Counted from the stretch's first letter, positions 7,803 to 16,162 are shown. The stretch is DNA of 64,000 nt from Anaerolineae bacterium (GCA_023382535.1 JAHDWA010000019.1:14541-78540); one strand, 5' to 3'. Numbers and translations are program-made. Notes: generated by a model from the sequence alone, not told the origin.

Positions 7803-9620
7803 ATGTCACAAAACGGTAGCGGACGTTTTCCCAGCCCCTTCGATATCAAAACCCCGCCCGGCGCGGAAGGATGGGAGGAGCTTTACACTTACAATCTTTT
7901 GTTTAGCGACGACCGCCACGAGTACGAGGAGCAAACGTTTTGGTTTCAAGATGGGATGCACTGGCGCGAACCGCTGTACCCTTTTGACAGCATCTTTATG
8001 GAGTTCGCCCTGACTTCCCTCTCCCAATATAACACCCGCTTTTACATTATCCCTCCGGCGATGGGCGTTGATTACCGGGTGTTGAACGGTTACACCTACC
8101 TCAGCCCGGTGCCCATCACCGACGGCCCGACCATTGGTGCCCGGGTGCCTCACTTTATGGAGCGAGCCGGTTACTACTTCCAAAACTGGGACAAACTTTA
8201 CGAGCAGTGGAAGGAGAAAATCAAGAAAGTTATCGAGCAGTTGGAGGCCATCGAGTTCAAGCCTTTGCCGGAGATGGTCAACCTGGAATGGGTCACCGAG
8301 GGCCGGGGCATAGGCAGCAATTTCGACATGCAGGCTGAATACAATCGCCTGATCGAACTCGGCTACCAGGGCTGGCAGTACCATTTTGAGTTTTTGAACC
8401 TGGGTTATGCCGCCTATCTCGATTTCTTTATGTTCTGCAAACAAGCCTTCCCCAGCATCCCCGAGCAGTCCATCGCCAAGATGGTCTCCGGCATCGAAGT
8501 GGACCTCTTCCGCCCCGACGAGGAGTTGAAACGCCTGGCTAAATTAGCGGTGGACCAGGGCGTGGCCGATGTGCTCAAAAACAACCCCGATCCGGCAGTC
8601 GCCATGGAAAAATTGACCGGTAGCAGCGGCGGCCGGAAGTGGCTGGACGAATTTGAAGTGGCCAAGAATCCCTGGTTCAACTTCTCCACCGGCACCGGCT
8701 TTTACCATCACGACACCATCTGGATTGAAGACCTGAGCGTGCCTTTCAGCTTCATCCGCAATTACATCACCCAGGTGGAAGAAGGCGTGGACCTGTCTCG
8801 CCCGCTGGAGGCTATCCGCGCCGAGCGCGACCGGATTGCCGAGGAGTACGCTGAGCTGCTACCCACCGACGAAGATCGCGCCGCTTTCCAGGGCAAGCTG
8901 GGCCTGGCCCGCACCGTGTTCCCCTACATTGAAAACCATAACTTCTACATCGAACACTGGCACCACTCGGTCTTCTGGCGGAAAATGCGCCAGTTGGGCC
9001 AGGTTTTTGCCGACGCCGGTTTCTGGCCGGAGGCCAACGATATTTTCTACCTGCGCCGTGACGAGATTCCGGTGGCTATTTTCGACCTGAGCACCGGCTG
9101 GGCCGTTGGGGCCAGTGACCGTGGCTCTAAATATTGGCCGGGTGAGATCGAGCGGCGCAAAGGTATCCTGGCCGCCCTGCGCGCCTGGACGCCCCCGCCT
9201 GCCCTGGGTGTCCCCCCCGAAGTTGTCACCGAGCCGTTCACCATTATGCTCTGGGGCATCACCAACGACAGCATCAAGACCTGGCTGGCCGGCGGCGCGG
9301 ATGGCGACCTGAGAGGCTTTGCCGGTTCGCCCGGCACGGTCGAAGGACCGGCCCGGGTCATCACCAGCGCCGCCGAACTGGAACAGGTGCAGCCCGGCGA
9401 CGTGCTGGTCTGTCCCATCACTGCGCCCAGTTGGGCGCCCGTCTTTGGCCGTATTGCTGCCACCGTGACCGACATCGGCGGAATGATGTCCCACGCCGCC
9501 ATCGTCTGCCGGGAATACGGCCTGCCCGCCGTCGTCGGCACCGGCTTCGGCACGCAGACGATCAAAACCGGCCAGAAGGTCCGGGTAGATGGCACGAAGG
9601 GGACGGTGACACTGTTATAA
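7803..9620 (+). CDS. PEP-utilising histidine-domain subunit (PpsA-like)
   Basis: A 605-aa partner of the preceding ATP-binding subunit. The C-terminal ~90 residues are the PEP-utiliser swivelling domain: GDVLVCPITAPSWAP, then GGMMSHAAIVCREYGLPAVV with the phosphorylated histidine at about residue 564, ending VRVDGTKGTV. The first ~500 residues are not the TIM-barrel PEP domain. They contain long segments rich in Trp, Tyr and His, such as NFYIEHWHHSVFWRKMRQLG, as in the central region of phenylphosphate synthase and related aryl or alkyl phosphotransferases. Strong AAAGGAG precedes the ATG. Inferred reaction: ATP-dependent phosphorylation of a hydroxyl substrate through phosphohistidine. Rifampin phosphotransferase is a related but single-chain alternative. 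Confidence 0.82.
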   Translation: MSQNGSGRFPSPFDIKTPPGAEGWEELYTYNLLFSDDRHEYEEQTFWFQDGMHWREPLYPFDSIFMEFALTSLSQYNTRFYIIPPAMGVDYRVLNGYTYLSPVPITDGPTIGARVPHFMERAGYYFQNWDKLYEQWKEKIKKVIEQLEAIEFKPLPEMVNLEWVTEGRGIGSNFDMQAEYNRLIELGYQGWQYHFEFLNLGYAAYLDFFMFCKQAFPSIPEQSIAKMVSGIEVDLFRPDEELKRLAKLAVDQGVADVLKNNPDPAVAMEKLTGSSGGRKWLDEFEVAKNPWFNFSTGTGFYHHDTIWIEDLSVPFSFIRNYITQVEEGVDLSRPLEAIRAERDRIAEEYAELLPTDEDRAAFQGKLGLARTVFPYIENHNFYIEHWHHSVFWRKMRQLGQVFADAGFWPEANDIFYLRRDEIPVAIFDLSTGWAVGASDRGSKYWPGEIERRKGILAALRAWTPPPALGVPPEVVTEPFTIMLWGITNDSIKTWLAGGADGDLRGFAGSPGTVEGPARVITSAAELEQVQPGDVLVCPITAPSWAPVFGRIAATVTDIGGMMSHAAIVCREYGLPAVVGTGFGTQTIKTGQKVRVDGTKGTVTLL

Positions 9621-9633
9621 AGTTCAGTATTCA

Positions 9634-9674
9634 GTGTTCAGTAATCAGTATCATTATGACTGATTACTGAACAC
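9634..9674. terminator. Perfect 16-bp inverted repeat after the phosphotransferase gene
   Basis: GTGTTCAGTAATCAGT (9634-9649) and its exact complement (9659-9674) are separated by 9 nt, starting 14 bp after the stop at 9620. No T-tract follows, so it may be a dispersed palindromic repeat rather than a true intrinsic terminator. Confidence 0.55.
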
Positions 9675-9693
9675 CGACAGTAAGAGAGTAGTA

Positions 9694-10134
9694 ATGAACA
9701 ATTTGCCGCATGCGAAAAGTTCCCGTGATCTATTAGTGTACCCAAAAGCACGACAATTAGCCCAAGAAATATTTAAGGTCACGACGACATTTCTGAGAGA
9801 GGAGATGTTTTCGCTCACCGATCAGATACGACGGTCATCACGCTCGATTGGCGCTCAGATCGCGGAGGCGTAGGCCAAAAGACGATATGAACGACACTTT
9901 TTGAGCAGATTAACGGATGCTGACGGTGAACAGCAGGAAACTCAACACTGGATCGAGACGGCATTGGATTGTGAGTACCTTACTCCCAAGCAAGCCGCTG
10001 AACTCAAAGGAAACTGTGAAGAAATTGGACGTTTGTTGGGTGGAATGATGGCAAAATCGTCTTTGTTCTGCGGTGAGCCAGCCCAAGTCGTCCGTGAGGC
10101 AGTAGCCGAATACCTTGCGAGCAGCGAGCCGTGA
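9694..10134 (+). pseudogene. Four-helix-bundle protein (23S rRNA IVS-type) interrupted by TAG
   Basis: One continuous frame from ATG 9694 to 10134 would give 146 residues broken by a single TAG at 9871-9873. The text before it reads LLVYPKARQLAQEIFKVT, then LTDQIRRSSRSIGAQIAEA. After the stop it reads AKRRYERHFLSRLTDADGEQ, and it ends with helices containing CEEIGRLLGGMM. This is the four-helix-bundle family known from rRNA intervening sequences. Members normally have IAEAW-KR at this spot, so TGG to TAG is the simplest explanation. The frame after the stop shows no other damage, which suggests a recent change, a sequencing error or readthrough. It is flanked by repeats on both sides, like a small mobile module between two catabolic genes. 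Confidence 0.75.
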
Positions 10135-10150
10135 ACGGCAGTTAGCCATT

Positions 10151-10192
10151 ACTGATAACTGTTTACTGACAACTGTTCACTGATAACTGATG
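10151..10192 (+). repeat. Three tandem degenerate 14-bp repeats
   Basis: ACTGATAACTGTTT, ACTGACAACTGTTC and ACTGATAACTGATG follow one another without gaps, ending 2 bp before the aldehyde dehydrogenase ATG. Because of them that gene has no visible Shine-Dalgarno. Similar CAGTAATCAG-type sequence lies on the other side of the four-helix-bundle pseudogene. Confidence 0.7.
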
Positions 10193-10194
10193 AT

Positions 10195-11634
10195 ATGGAT
10201 CAACTGAACCTATTTATTCACGGCCGCTCTATTCCTTCGGCAAGCACCGAGACTATCCCGGTGCGGGACAAAGCCACCGGCGAAACTGTCGCTCTCGCCC
10301 CAGAAAGCATGCCGGACGACATTGCTGCGGCGCTGGAGTCGGCCCAGGAGGCGTTTGAGGCGTGGCGGCGCATGCCGGCCCAGGAGCGGGCCGCGCTGCT
10401 GCACCGTGCCGCCGAAGCCGTGCGGGCCGAGGCCGGCCCCCTGGCCCAACTGCTGACGACCGAGGTGGGCAAACCGCTGGCCGGGGCGCAGCGTGAGGTG
10501 CAGGCGGTCGCTACCCTGCTTGATTTTTTCGCCGAGGAGGGGCTGCGGATTCGCGGCGAAATTCCCCAGCTCAATCTGCCCGACGAGCGGGTGTTCATCG
10601 TCAAAGAGCCGGTGGGGGTGGTCGTGGCGATCGTCCCCTCGAATTACCCGCTCATTTTGCTCAGTTGGAAATTGGGCGCGGCCCTGGCGGCTGGCTGCAC
10701 GCTGGTGGCTAAACCCTCGGAGGACACACCTCTGGCGACCTTGCGGCTGGCGGAAATATTAGCCGGGGCCGGACTGCCGCCAGGTGTCTTCAACGTGGTG
10801 ACCGGTTATGGGCAGACCGTCGGCAAGGCGCTGGTCGAGCACCCGATCCCCCGCAAAATTGCCTTTACCGGCGGCGTCGAAACCGGCAAGAAGATTTCAG
10901 CCCTGGCCACCCAAACCAACAAGCGAGTTACGCTGGAATTGGGCGGGCAGTGTCCGGCCCTGGTCGCCGCCGACGCCGATCTCGAGGTGGCGGTGCCGGC
11001 CCTGGTCAAACACAGCTTTGATAATGCCGGGCAGTACTGCTACCGGATCAACCGGATGTACGTTCAAACGGGTATCTTTACCGAATTTACGCAGCGGCTG
11101 GCGCTGGCGGCAGAAAAACTAAAAGTGGGGCCGGGACGCGATCCGGCCAGTTTTATGGGACCGTTGGTGAATGAACGTCTCTTCAATAGAAGCATGGCCC
11201 ATATTCGAGACGCTCTTGACCGGGGCGCCAGGCTGCTTACCGGCGGGCAGCGGCTTACCGGCCCCGAGTTCGACGGTGGCTTCTTTTTGTCACCCACTCT
11301 GCTGATCGGCACGGATCACTCGATGTTCGTTATGACCGAGGAGACCTTTGGCCCGATTGTCGGGGTGATGAGGGTAGAGTCGGTGGAGGAGGCTGTCGGC
11401 CACGCCAACAACAGCCGCTATGGACTGGCCGCCTATGTTTTTACCCAAAATTTGGCCAACGCCCTCAAGGCTGCCGAGCGCATTGAAGCCGGCTCCGTCT
11501 GGATCAACAATATCCATCGCTCCTATAATGAAGTGCCTTTCGGCGGTTTCAAGGAGAGTGGCCTGGGGCGGGAGAAGTCGCACTACGGCCTCGATGAATA
11601 CTTGGAATTGAAGACGATTTATCTGTCACTGTGA
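10195..11634 (+). CDS. NAD(P)-dependent aldehyde dehydrogenase
   Basis: A 479-aa soluble ALDH-superfamily enzyme that oxidises an aldehyde to a carboxylic acid. The general-base glutamate lies in LELGGQ (about Glu248) and the catalytic cysteine in GQYCYR (about Cys282). The C-terminus has the EETFGPIV and PFGGFKESGLGRE motifs. It most resembles the succinate-semialdehyde/lactaldehyde type, but the substrate is not readable. It lies in the catabolic cluster after the P450 and split phosphotransferase and before two HD hydrolases and a dehydrogenase, so a late oxidation step is plausible. The ATG follows a short tandem repeat and has no clear ribosome-binding site. Confidence 0.95.
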   Translation: MDQLNLFIHGRSIPSASTETIPVRDKATGETVALAPESMPDDIAAALESAQEAFEAWRRMPAQERAALLHRAAEAVRAEAGPLAQLLTTEVGKPLAGAQREVQAVATLLDFFAEEGLRIRGEIPQLNLPDERVFIVKEPVGVVVAIVPSNYPLILLSWKLGAALAAGCTLVAKPSEDTPLATLRLAEILAGAGLPPGVFNVVTGYGQTVGKALVEHPIPRKIAFTGGVETGKKISALATQTNKRVTLELGGQCPALVAADADLEVAVPALVKHSFDNAGQYCYRINRMYVQTGIFTEFTQRLALAAEKLKVGPGRDPASFMGPLVNERLFNRSMAHIRDALDRGARLLTGGQRLTGPEFDGGFFLSPTLLIGTDHSMFVMTEETFGPIVGVMRVESVEEAVGHANNSRYGLAAYVFTQNLANALKAAERIEAGSVWINNIHRSYNEVPFGGFKESGLGREKSHYGLDEYLELKTIYLSL

Positions 11635-11701
11635 AACGCGGTGCGTAGGGTGACAGGCACTTTTAAGCAAGTGTCACCTTAATCCCTACGCACCACGTTT
11701 T
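11634..11701. repeat. Long intergenic hairpin repeat
   Basis: GGTGCGTAGGG (11640-11650) pairs exactly with CCCTACGCACC (11684-11694). Inner arms (TGACA.GGCACTT and AAGTG.TCACC) and outer AAACG/CGTTT extend the stem. It begins at the aldehyde dehydrogenase stop and could end transcription, but it looks like a dispersed palindromic element. Confidence 0.6.
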
Positions 11702-11721
11702 AGATCTTTCCTGGAGGAAGA

Positions 11722-12315
11722 TTGACGCCTATCTACGACCCAATCTACAAACTGGCCGAACCTTACTGGCAGACCCGCAAAGGGGAAATTCATATGCCCC
11801 GGGCTTATGATTATGCCCGGCAGTTACTGGCCGATTACCCCGAAGCCGATGAGTCGGTCGTTTTGCCGGCGATTCTCCTGCACGACGTTGGCTGGATGAT
11901 GGTCACGCCTGATTTACAGATGCAGGCCCTGGTCGGCAGCGCCAACCAGGATAAGCGGCCCGAGGTGTCCCGCCTGCACGAAACCGAGGGAGCCAGGATT
12001 GCCGGCGAAATTTTGGCCGCGTTGAATTACGACGCCGCTAAAATCAGCGAGATTCAGACGATTATTGACGGGCACGACACGCGGCGGGAGGCTTTATCGC
12101 TCAACGATGCGCTGGTCAAAGACGCCGATAAGCTGTGGCGGTTCGATCCGGTGGGGGTACCCATCTGCGCCCAGTGGAATGAACTGGCGCTGGAGCCGTA
12201 CCTGGATTTCGTCGAGGCGCGGATCGAGTCGTGGCTGTTCACCAGCCGGGCCAAAGAGCTGGCTCACACATTGTTGGTTCAATCAAGAACGCAATTGGGA
12301 ATTGGAAGACCCTAA
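11722..12315 (+). CDS. HD-domain hydrolase (first of two paralogues)
   Basis: A 197-aa HD-superfamily metal-dependent phosphohydrolase. The metal ligands are visible as H in EIHMPRAYDYA, the HD pair in ILLHDVGW (about residues 54-55), H and D in IIDGHDTR, and D in LVKDADKLWRF. The TTG start at 11722 is chosen because GGAGG lies 4-5 nt upstream and no better start exists. The next gene encodes a clear paralogue with the same motif order, separated only by a palindrome. The substrate is unknown. The setting in a cluster with a putative phosphotransferase suggests it removes phosphate from a pathway compound, which is inference only. Confidence 0.85.
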   Translation: MTPIYDPIYKLAEPYWQTRKGEIHMPRAYDYARQLLADYPEADESVVLPAILLHDVGWMMVTPDLQMQALVGSANQDKRPEVSRLHETEGARIAGEILAALNYDAAKISEIQTIIDGHDTRREALSLNDALVKDADKLWRFDPVGVPICAQWNELALEPYLDFVEARIESWLFTSRAKELAHTLLVQSRTQLGIGRP

Positions 12316-12339
12316 AGGTTTTCAAGACCTTTAGGGTCT
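12307..12339. repeat. Perfect 12-bp inverted repeat between the HD genes
   Basis: AGACCCTAAAGG (12307-12318) and CCTTTAGGGTCT (12328-12339) are exact complements around a 9-nt loop. The left arm contains the stop codon of the first HD gene. The second gene begins 15 bp after the repeat. Confidence 0.7.
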
Positions 12340-12354
12340 ATTTCGGAGGTCATA

Positions 12355-12930
12355 CTGGAAACTATCTACGATGAAATTTACAAAAAGGCAGAAGTCTACT
12401 GGGACACGCGCCATAATGAGGTCCACCTGCCCCTGGCCTATGACTTTGCCAAACGGCTGCTGGCTTTTTACCCCGAAGCCGACCCTGGCATTGTTTTACC
12501 GGCCATCTTGCTGCACGATGCCGGCTGGAAGGTGGTGCCGGAAGAGAAGCAGTTGAACGCTTTTGGCCCCAAGGCGACCGACAAAGCCGCCAACCGCCTG
12601 CACGAGGTCGAAGGGGTCAGAATCGCCGGTGAGCTTCTGGCCTCGCTCAATTACGATGCCGACAAAACGAGCGAAATCTTGACGATTATTGACGGCCACG
12701 ACTCCCGGCTGGAGGCGCTGTCGTTAAACGATAAATTGGTGAAAGATGCCGACAAACTGTGGCGCTTCACCAGCACAGGAGTTAATATTGACCACCAGCG
12801 TTTTGGGATTGAGTTAGAAGAATATCTGGATTATCTCGGCCACAAAGTTGAGGAGTGGCTCTTTACCCCGGAAGCTAAAGAGATCGCTCGCACCGAGCTA
12901 ACGAAAACCAGGCGCGAACTAGAGGTTTAG
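12355..12930 (+). CDS. HD-domain hydrolase (second paralogue), probable CTG start
   Basis: A 191-aa paralogue of the preceding protein. The motif set is the same: EVHLPLAYDFA, ILLHDAGW, IIDGHDSR, LVKDADKLWRF. The first in-frame ATG (12508) would remove the N-terminal helix and the first metal-ligand histidine. Reading back to CTG 12355 gives ETIYDEIYKKAEVYWDTR, which aligns residue for residue with TPIYDPIYKLAEPYWQTR of the paralogue. GGAGG sits 5 nt before this CTG. So the start is almost certainly non-ATG. Like the first copy it is probably a phosphohydrolase of unknown substrate. Confidence 0.85.
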   Translation: METIYDEIYKKAEVYWDTRHNEVHLPLAYDFAKRLLAFYPEADPGIVLPAILLHDAGWKVVPEEKQLNAFGPKATDKAANRLHEVEGVRIAGELLASLNYDADKTSEILTIIDGHDSRLEALSLNDKLVKDADKLWRFTSTGVNIDHQRFGIELEEYLDYLGHKVEEWLFTPEAKEIARTELTKTRRELEV

Positions 12931-12933
12931 GCA

Positions 12934-13719
12934 TTGGAGTCCATGCCGTATACAAGCGACAACATATTTTCACTGCTTGGCCGGGTCGCCGTTGTCACCG
13001 GGGCAGCGGGTGGCTTGGGCCGCGCTTTTTGCCTGGTCCTGGCCGCTGCCGGGGCGCGTCTCGTCGCCGCCGATTTGAGCGAAGTGGGAGCCAAGCAAAC
13101 GGCTGAAGCTGTTACTGCCGCCGGGGGCGAAGCAATCGCCGTAGGGGTAGATGTAACTAACCCGGCAGGTACAGAGCGTATGGCGGCTACAGCCCTGGAT
13201 CGCTGGGGCCGGGTAGATATTCTGGTCAACAATGCCGGCCTGTACGCCACTCTCTCGCGCCGGCCTTTTTATGAGCTGCCGCCGGAGGAGTGGGACCGGG
13301 TGATGGCGGTGAATTTGAAAGGTCCCTGGCTGTGTGCTCGCGCGGTCTACCCGGCCATGAAAAAGCAGGGGTACGGCAAAATTATCAATATCGTTTCGGC
13401 GACCTTCTTTAGCGGTTCGCCTTTGTGGTCGCATTACGTCGCTTCCAAAGGGGGACTCATCGGCCTGACCCGGAGCATGGCCCGCGAAGTGGGCGACGAC
13501 GGCATCTGCGTTAACGCCATTGCGCCTGGCTTCACTTTAACCGACGCCAGCCGCTCGGTCATGCCCAATGCCGAAGACTATGGCGTGGCTCGCGGCGCGA
13601 TCAAACGGGCCGAACAGCCGGACGACATTGCCGGTCTCGTCGTCTTCCTGGCCTCCGACGCCAGCAGCTTCATTACCGGCCAGACGATGGTTGTAGATGG
13701 GGGACGCCAGTTGTACTAG
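12934..13719 (+). CDS. Short-chain dehydrogenase/reductase (SDR)
   Basis: A 261-aa classical SDR with a Rossmann fold. The cofactor motif is TGAAGGLG near residues 23-30, followed by NNAG. The catalytic Ser lies in NIVSAT and YxxxK in YVASK (about Tyr168 and Lys172). It ends FITGQTMVVDGG as in FabG-like enzymes. It catalyses NAD(P)-dependent alcohol/ketone interconversion on an unknown substrate. The start is uncertain: TTG at 12934 with AGAGG about 9 nt upstream, or ATG at 12943 with a close GGAG. It begins 3 bp after the second HD gene, so it belongs to the same operon. Confidence 0.93.
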   Translation: MESMPYTSDNIFSLLGRVAVVTGAAGGLGRAFCLVLAAAGARLVAADLSEVGAKQTAEAVTAAGGEAIAVGVDVTNPAGTERMAATALDRWGRVDILVNNAGLYATLSRRPFYELPPEEWDRVMAVNLKGPWLCARAVYPAMKKQGYGKIINIVSATFFSGSPLWSHYVASKGGLIGLTRSMAREVGDDGICVNAIAPGFTLTDASRSVMPNAEDYGVARGAIKRAEQPDDIAGLVVFLASDASSFITGQTMVVDGGRQLY

Positions 13720-13761
13720 AGCCTGACACACATAAACGCCAATTTGGGTAGTGGTTGCAGA

Positions 13762-13813
13762 GTAAGTGATGGAGTCCCAAAGCTCCGCTTTGGACTCCTA
13801 AATCGTCACTTAC
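13762..13813. terminator. Hairpin between convergent SDR and MFS genes
   Basis: GTAAGTGA (13762-13769) pairs with TCACTTAC (13806-13813). Inside, GAGTCC-C-AAAGC pairs with GCTTTGGACTC, leaving one bulged base. It lies in the 136-bp gap between convergent genes and probably ends transcription from both sides, although there is no strong T-tract. Confidence 0.5.
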
Positions 13814-13855
13814 AATTTAACCCTTACCTATAGTTGAAGTGATCGGTATCGGATT

Positions 13856-15451
13856 CTAATGACTGGCTGCCATCTCCCGTTCGGGGGCAGGCGCTCGGCG
13901 GCCTGTCCAGCGCAAAGGCCAGCCGGGTAAAAATGCGCCTAAAAGAGTCGCGAGGATCGCCACATAAAAGGTCAACTTGTAGGCGCGCTCCAAGCCGGTG
14001 ATATATTCGCTACAAAATTCGCTTACAGTTTTCTTAGCTTGGGCAGCCAGAGCCGCCGGTCCGACGGCTGGTAGCTGGCATAATTCAACCGATTGGGCCC
14101 CTTGAATGATCCGGGGAGCATTTTGCTCAAACGTCTCCAGCTTATCGTTCAGACCGGGCGAAATGGAACTGGCCAGAATGGTTGCCAGAATTGCCACTGC
14201 AATAGATTGTACAACCTGCCGGGTCGAATTAATCAGGGCGGACCCGCGCGATAGTTTGGGCATGGGTACGGTGGAAAGGGCCGTCACCAATGTCGTTTGG
14301 ACCGTCAGGCCAAGAGCAAGTCCTCGCAACACCAGCAGAAAAATAATCCATGCTATGGCTGTCTCCGTCGTCAGTTGGGCCAGTTGCCAGGTATTGATAA
14401 CCAGGATGGAAAAGCCGATGACGACCAGGGGGCGCGCGCCTATCTTATCGTATAACCGGCCGGCCAGGGGGATGGTAATCCCAGCGGTTATGGCTAATGG
14501 CAGCAGAATGAGGCCGGTCTCTAAAGCAGTGCGCCCCCGCAGCACTTGTAAATACAAAGGCATCAAAAATTCAGCCCCAAAAAGGGCCAACACACTGACC
14601 CAGCCTACCACGGCAGCATTGGTGAAGATAATGCTTTTGAAGAGACGCAGGTCCAGCAGCGGATACTTGGCCAGGTACAATTCAATGAGGGCAAAGGCGA
14701 CGAGAGCGATCGTACCAATAGTAAAGAAAATCAGCACGGTGCTCGACCCCCAGCCCTGGTTGGCGGCAACAGAAGAAGCATAAAGCACCGATCCAAAGCC
14801 AATTGTCGAGGCAATTAAGCCTGGCCAGTCAAAACTGGTGACTCGTGGCTGCCGCCGCTCTTGTAAAAAATTCCATCCCAGATATACCCCCAGAGTGCCA
14901 ATCGGCACGTTGATAAAAAATATCCAGCGCCAGTGGTGCAGATCAACCAGATATCCTCCCAGGATAGGCCCTAATGCGGGGGCTACTACCAGGGCAATCC
15001 CGAAGAAACCGAGCGCCAGACCTTGTTCCTGGGGCGGAAAGGCCGCAAAAAGCATGGCGGTTCCCAATGGCAGAGCGATACCGCCGCCAATCCCTTGAAG
15101 CATGCGCGCTCCCACCAAAAACCATAGGTTGGGGGCCAATCCGCACAGCAACGAACCTATCACGAACATAGAAAGACCGGTTAAGAAAATTTTCTTAAGA
15201 CCAAAGCGATCACCCAAATAGCCGGAAAGAGGAGTGCTGATCCCCAGTGATAAGACATAAATGCTGATAATCCACTGCGAGTCGTTCACACTGGCGGCAA
15301 ACTCTGTTTGCAGGGTCCGAAAAGCGATGTTGACGACCGTTGTATCGAGAATCACCATAAAAATACCGAAGATGACCGAAATCAGGACCTTCCATTTGTA
15401 AGCTAAACGTCCCGTCTCTGCGGCAATAGATGAGTTTTTATCCTGATGCAT
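13856..15451 (-). CDS. DHA2-family MFS multidrug efflux transporter (EmrB/QacA type)
   Basis: An inner-membrane drug/proton antiporter of 531 aa with about 14 predicted hydrophobic helices. The DHA2 signature LDTTVVNIAF is near the N-terminus and motif A, GDRFGLKK, is in the loop after helix 2. A QGIGGGIALPLGTAM segment is also typical. The length suits the 14-helix EmrB/QacA group. The ATG at 15451 is chosen because AGGAG lies upstream; a TTG at 15472 is the only longer alternative. It follows a MarR-family gene on the same strand with a 54-bp gap, the usual arrangement for a repressor and the pump it controls. The substrate is unknown. Confidence 0.93.
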   Translation of the reverse strand: MHQDKNSSIAAETGRLAYKWKVLISVIFGIFMVILDTTVVNIAFRTLQTEFAASVNDSQWIISIYVLSLGISTPLSGYLGDRFGLKKIFLTGLSMFVIGSLLCGLAPNLWFLVGARMLQGIGGGIALPLGTAMLFAAFPPQEQGLALGFFGIALVVAPALGPILGGYLVDLHHWRWIFFINVPIGTLGVYLGWNFLQERRQPRVTSFDWPGLIASTIGFGSVLYASSVAANQGWGSSTVLIFFTIGTIALVAFALIELYLAKYPLLDLRLFKSIIFTNAAVVGWVSVLALFGAEFLMPLYLQVLRGRTALETGLILLPLAITAGITIPLAGRLYDKIGARPLVVIGFSILVINTWQLAQLTTETAIAWIIFLLVLRGLALGLTVQTTLVTALSTVPMPKLSRGSALINSTRQVVQSIAVAILATILASSISPGLNDKLETFEQNAPRIIQGAQSVELCQLPAVGPAALAAQAKKTVSEFCSEYITGLERAYKLTFYVAILATLLGAFLPGWPLRWTGRRAPAPEREMAASH

Positions 15452-15505
15452 GAGAAAGAAAAGCTCCTTCAATGTAAATTTAATGACCTTCCCGTAATTG
15501 AAAAA

Positions 15506-16006
15506 CTATGACGGACTTGGTAAAGGCACCCTGGATGCTATTTCCTGCAATATCTCTTCCCCTTCGGGCATATGCTGGACCAATTGCTGCAATAGCAGCC
15601 GAAGCTCTTGACTGGCTTCAGGCCCTATCGCATTAAGACCTTTGACAAGAGCATCCTGGCTGTCTATCACCGGTACATAACGGACCAGCTCGCTGCCGCT
15701 CTCAGTTAACAATAAGGGCGTACGCCGGCGATCTTTAGGATCTTGGCCACGCTTGATAAACCCTTTGCGTTCAAGGCTGTCAACTGCCGGCACTAAGGTT
15801 GAAGGATTAAGAAGGAATTTGCGGCTGAGTTCGCTAATGGTGTAATCTTTAAAACTCAACATCCGCAGTATGCCATGCTGTAGCCCGCTGATGCCAGCGC
15901 CATGCTCTTCCAGACGCTGCTCCAAATCCCGCCCGGCTATTTTGGTAACAAGAGCGACTAGAATACGTATTTCATTTACGCTCGTGTAAAATTGGTTGTC
16001 TGTCAT
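15506..16006 (-). CDS. MarR family transcriptional regulator
   Basis: A 166-aa winged-helix regulator. The recognition region is YTISELSRKFLLNPSTLVPAVDSLERKGFIKR, followed by the wing DPKDRRRTPLLLTESGSEL. Helices at each end would form the dimer interface. It precedes an efflux pump gene in the same direction and begins just after a perfect 20-bp palindrome (16012-16031), so autorepression of a marR-pump operon is likely. ATG 16006 is preferred; a TTG at 16027 lies inside the palindrome. The ligand is unknown. Confidence 0.93.
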   Translation of the reverse strand: MTDNQFYTSVNEIRILVALVTKIAGRDLEQRLEEHGAGISGLQHGILRMLSFKDYTISELSRKFLLNPSTLVPAVDSLERKGFIKRGQDPKDRRRTPLLLTESGSELVRYVPVIDSQDALVKGLNAIGPEASQELRLLLQQLVQHMPEGEEILQEIASRVPLPSPS

Positions 16007-16011
16007 AAGAT

Positions 16012-16031
16012 ATAATTGGTATACCAATTAT
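16012..16031. promoter_or_regulatory. 20-bp perfect palindrome, probable MarR operator
   Basis: ATAATTGGTATACCAATTAT equals its own reverse complement. It lies 5 bp upstream of the MarR ATG, where dimeric MarR proteins usually bind to repress their own operon. A related half-site, ATTGGTAGAC, follows at 16031-16040 and AATTGGTTGTC lies inside the gene start. Confidence 0.7.
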
Positions 16032-16121
16032 TGGTAGACAAAGTATTGTAATGAGCAATTTCAATATGTCAAAATCCTGTTTTACGAGTAGCTCGCCGTT
16101 AAGTAAGGGCATTAGCAACCA

Positions 16122-16162
16122 GGGAAAAAGCAAACCCGCTGAGCGAATACTCGCTCAGCGGG
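16122..16162 (-). terminator. Rho-independent terminator of the ABC transporter operon
   Basis: Read on the minus strand, a 12-bp perfect stem (CCCGCTGAGCGA, loop GTAT, TCGCTCAGCGGG; 16135-16162) is followed by TTTGCTTTTT. It lies about 30 bp after the stop of the 206-aa gene, the last gene of the minus-strand operon. Confidence 0.85.
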
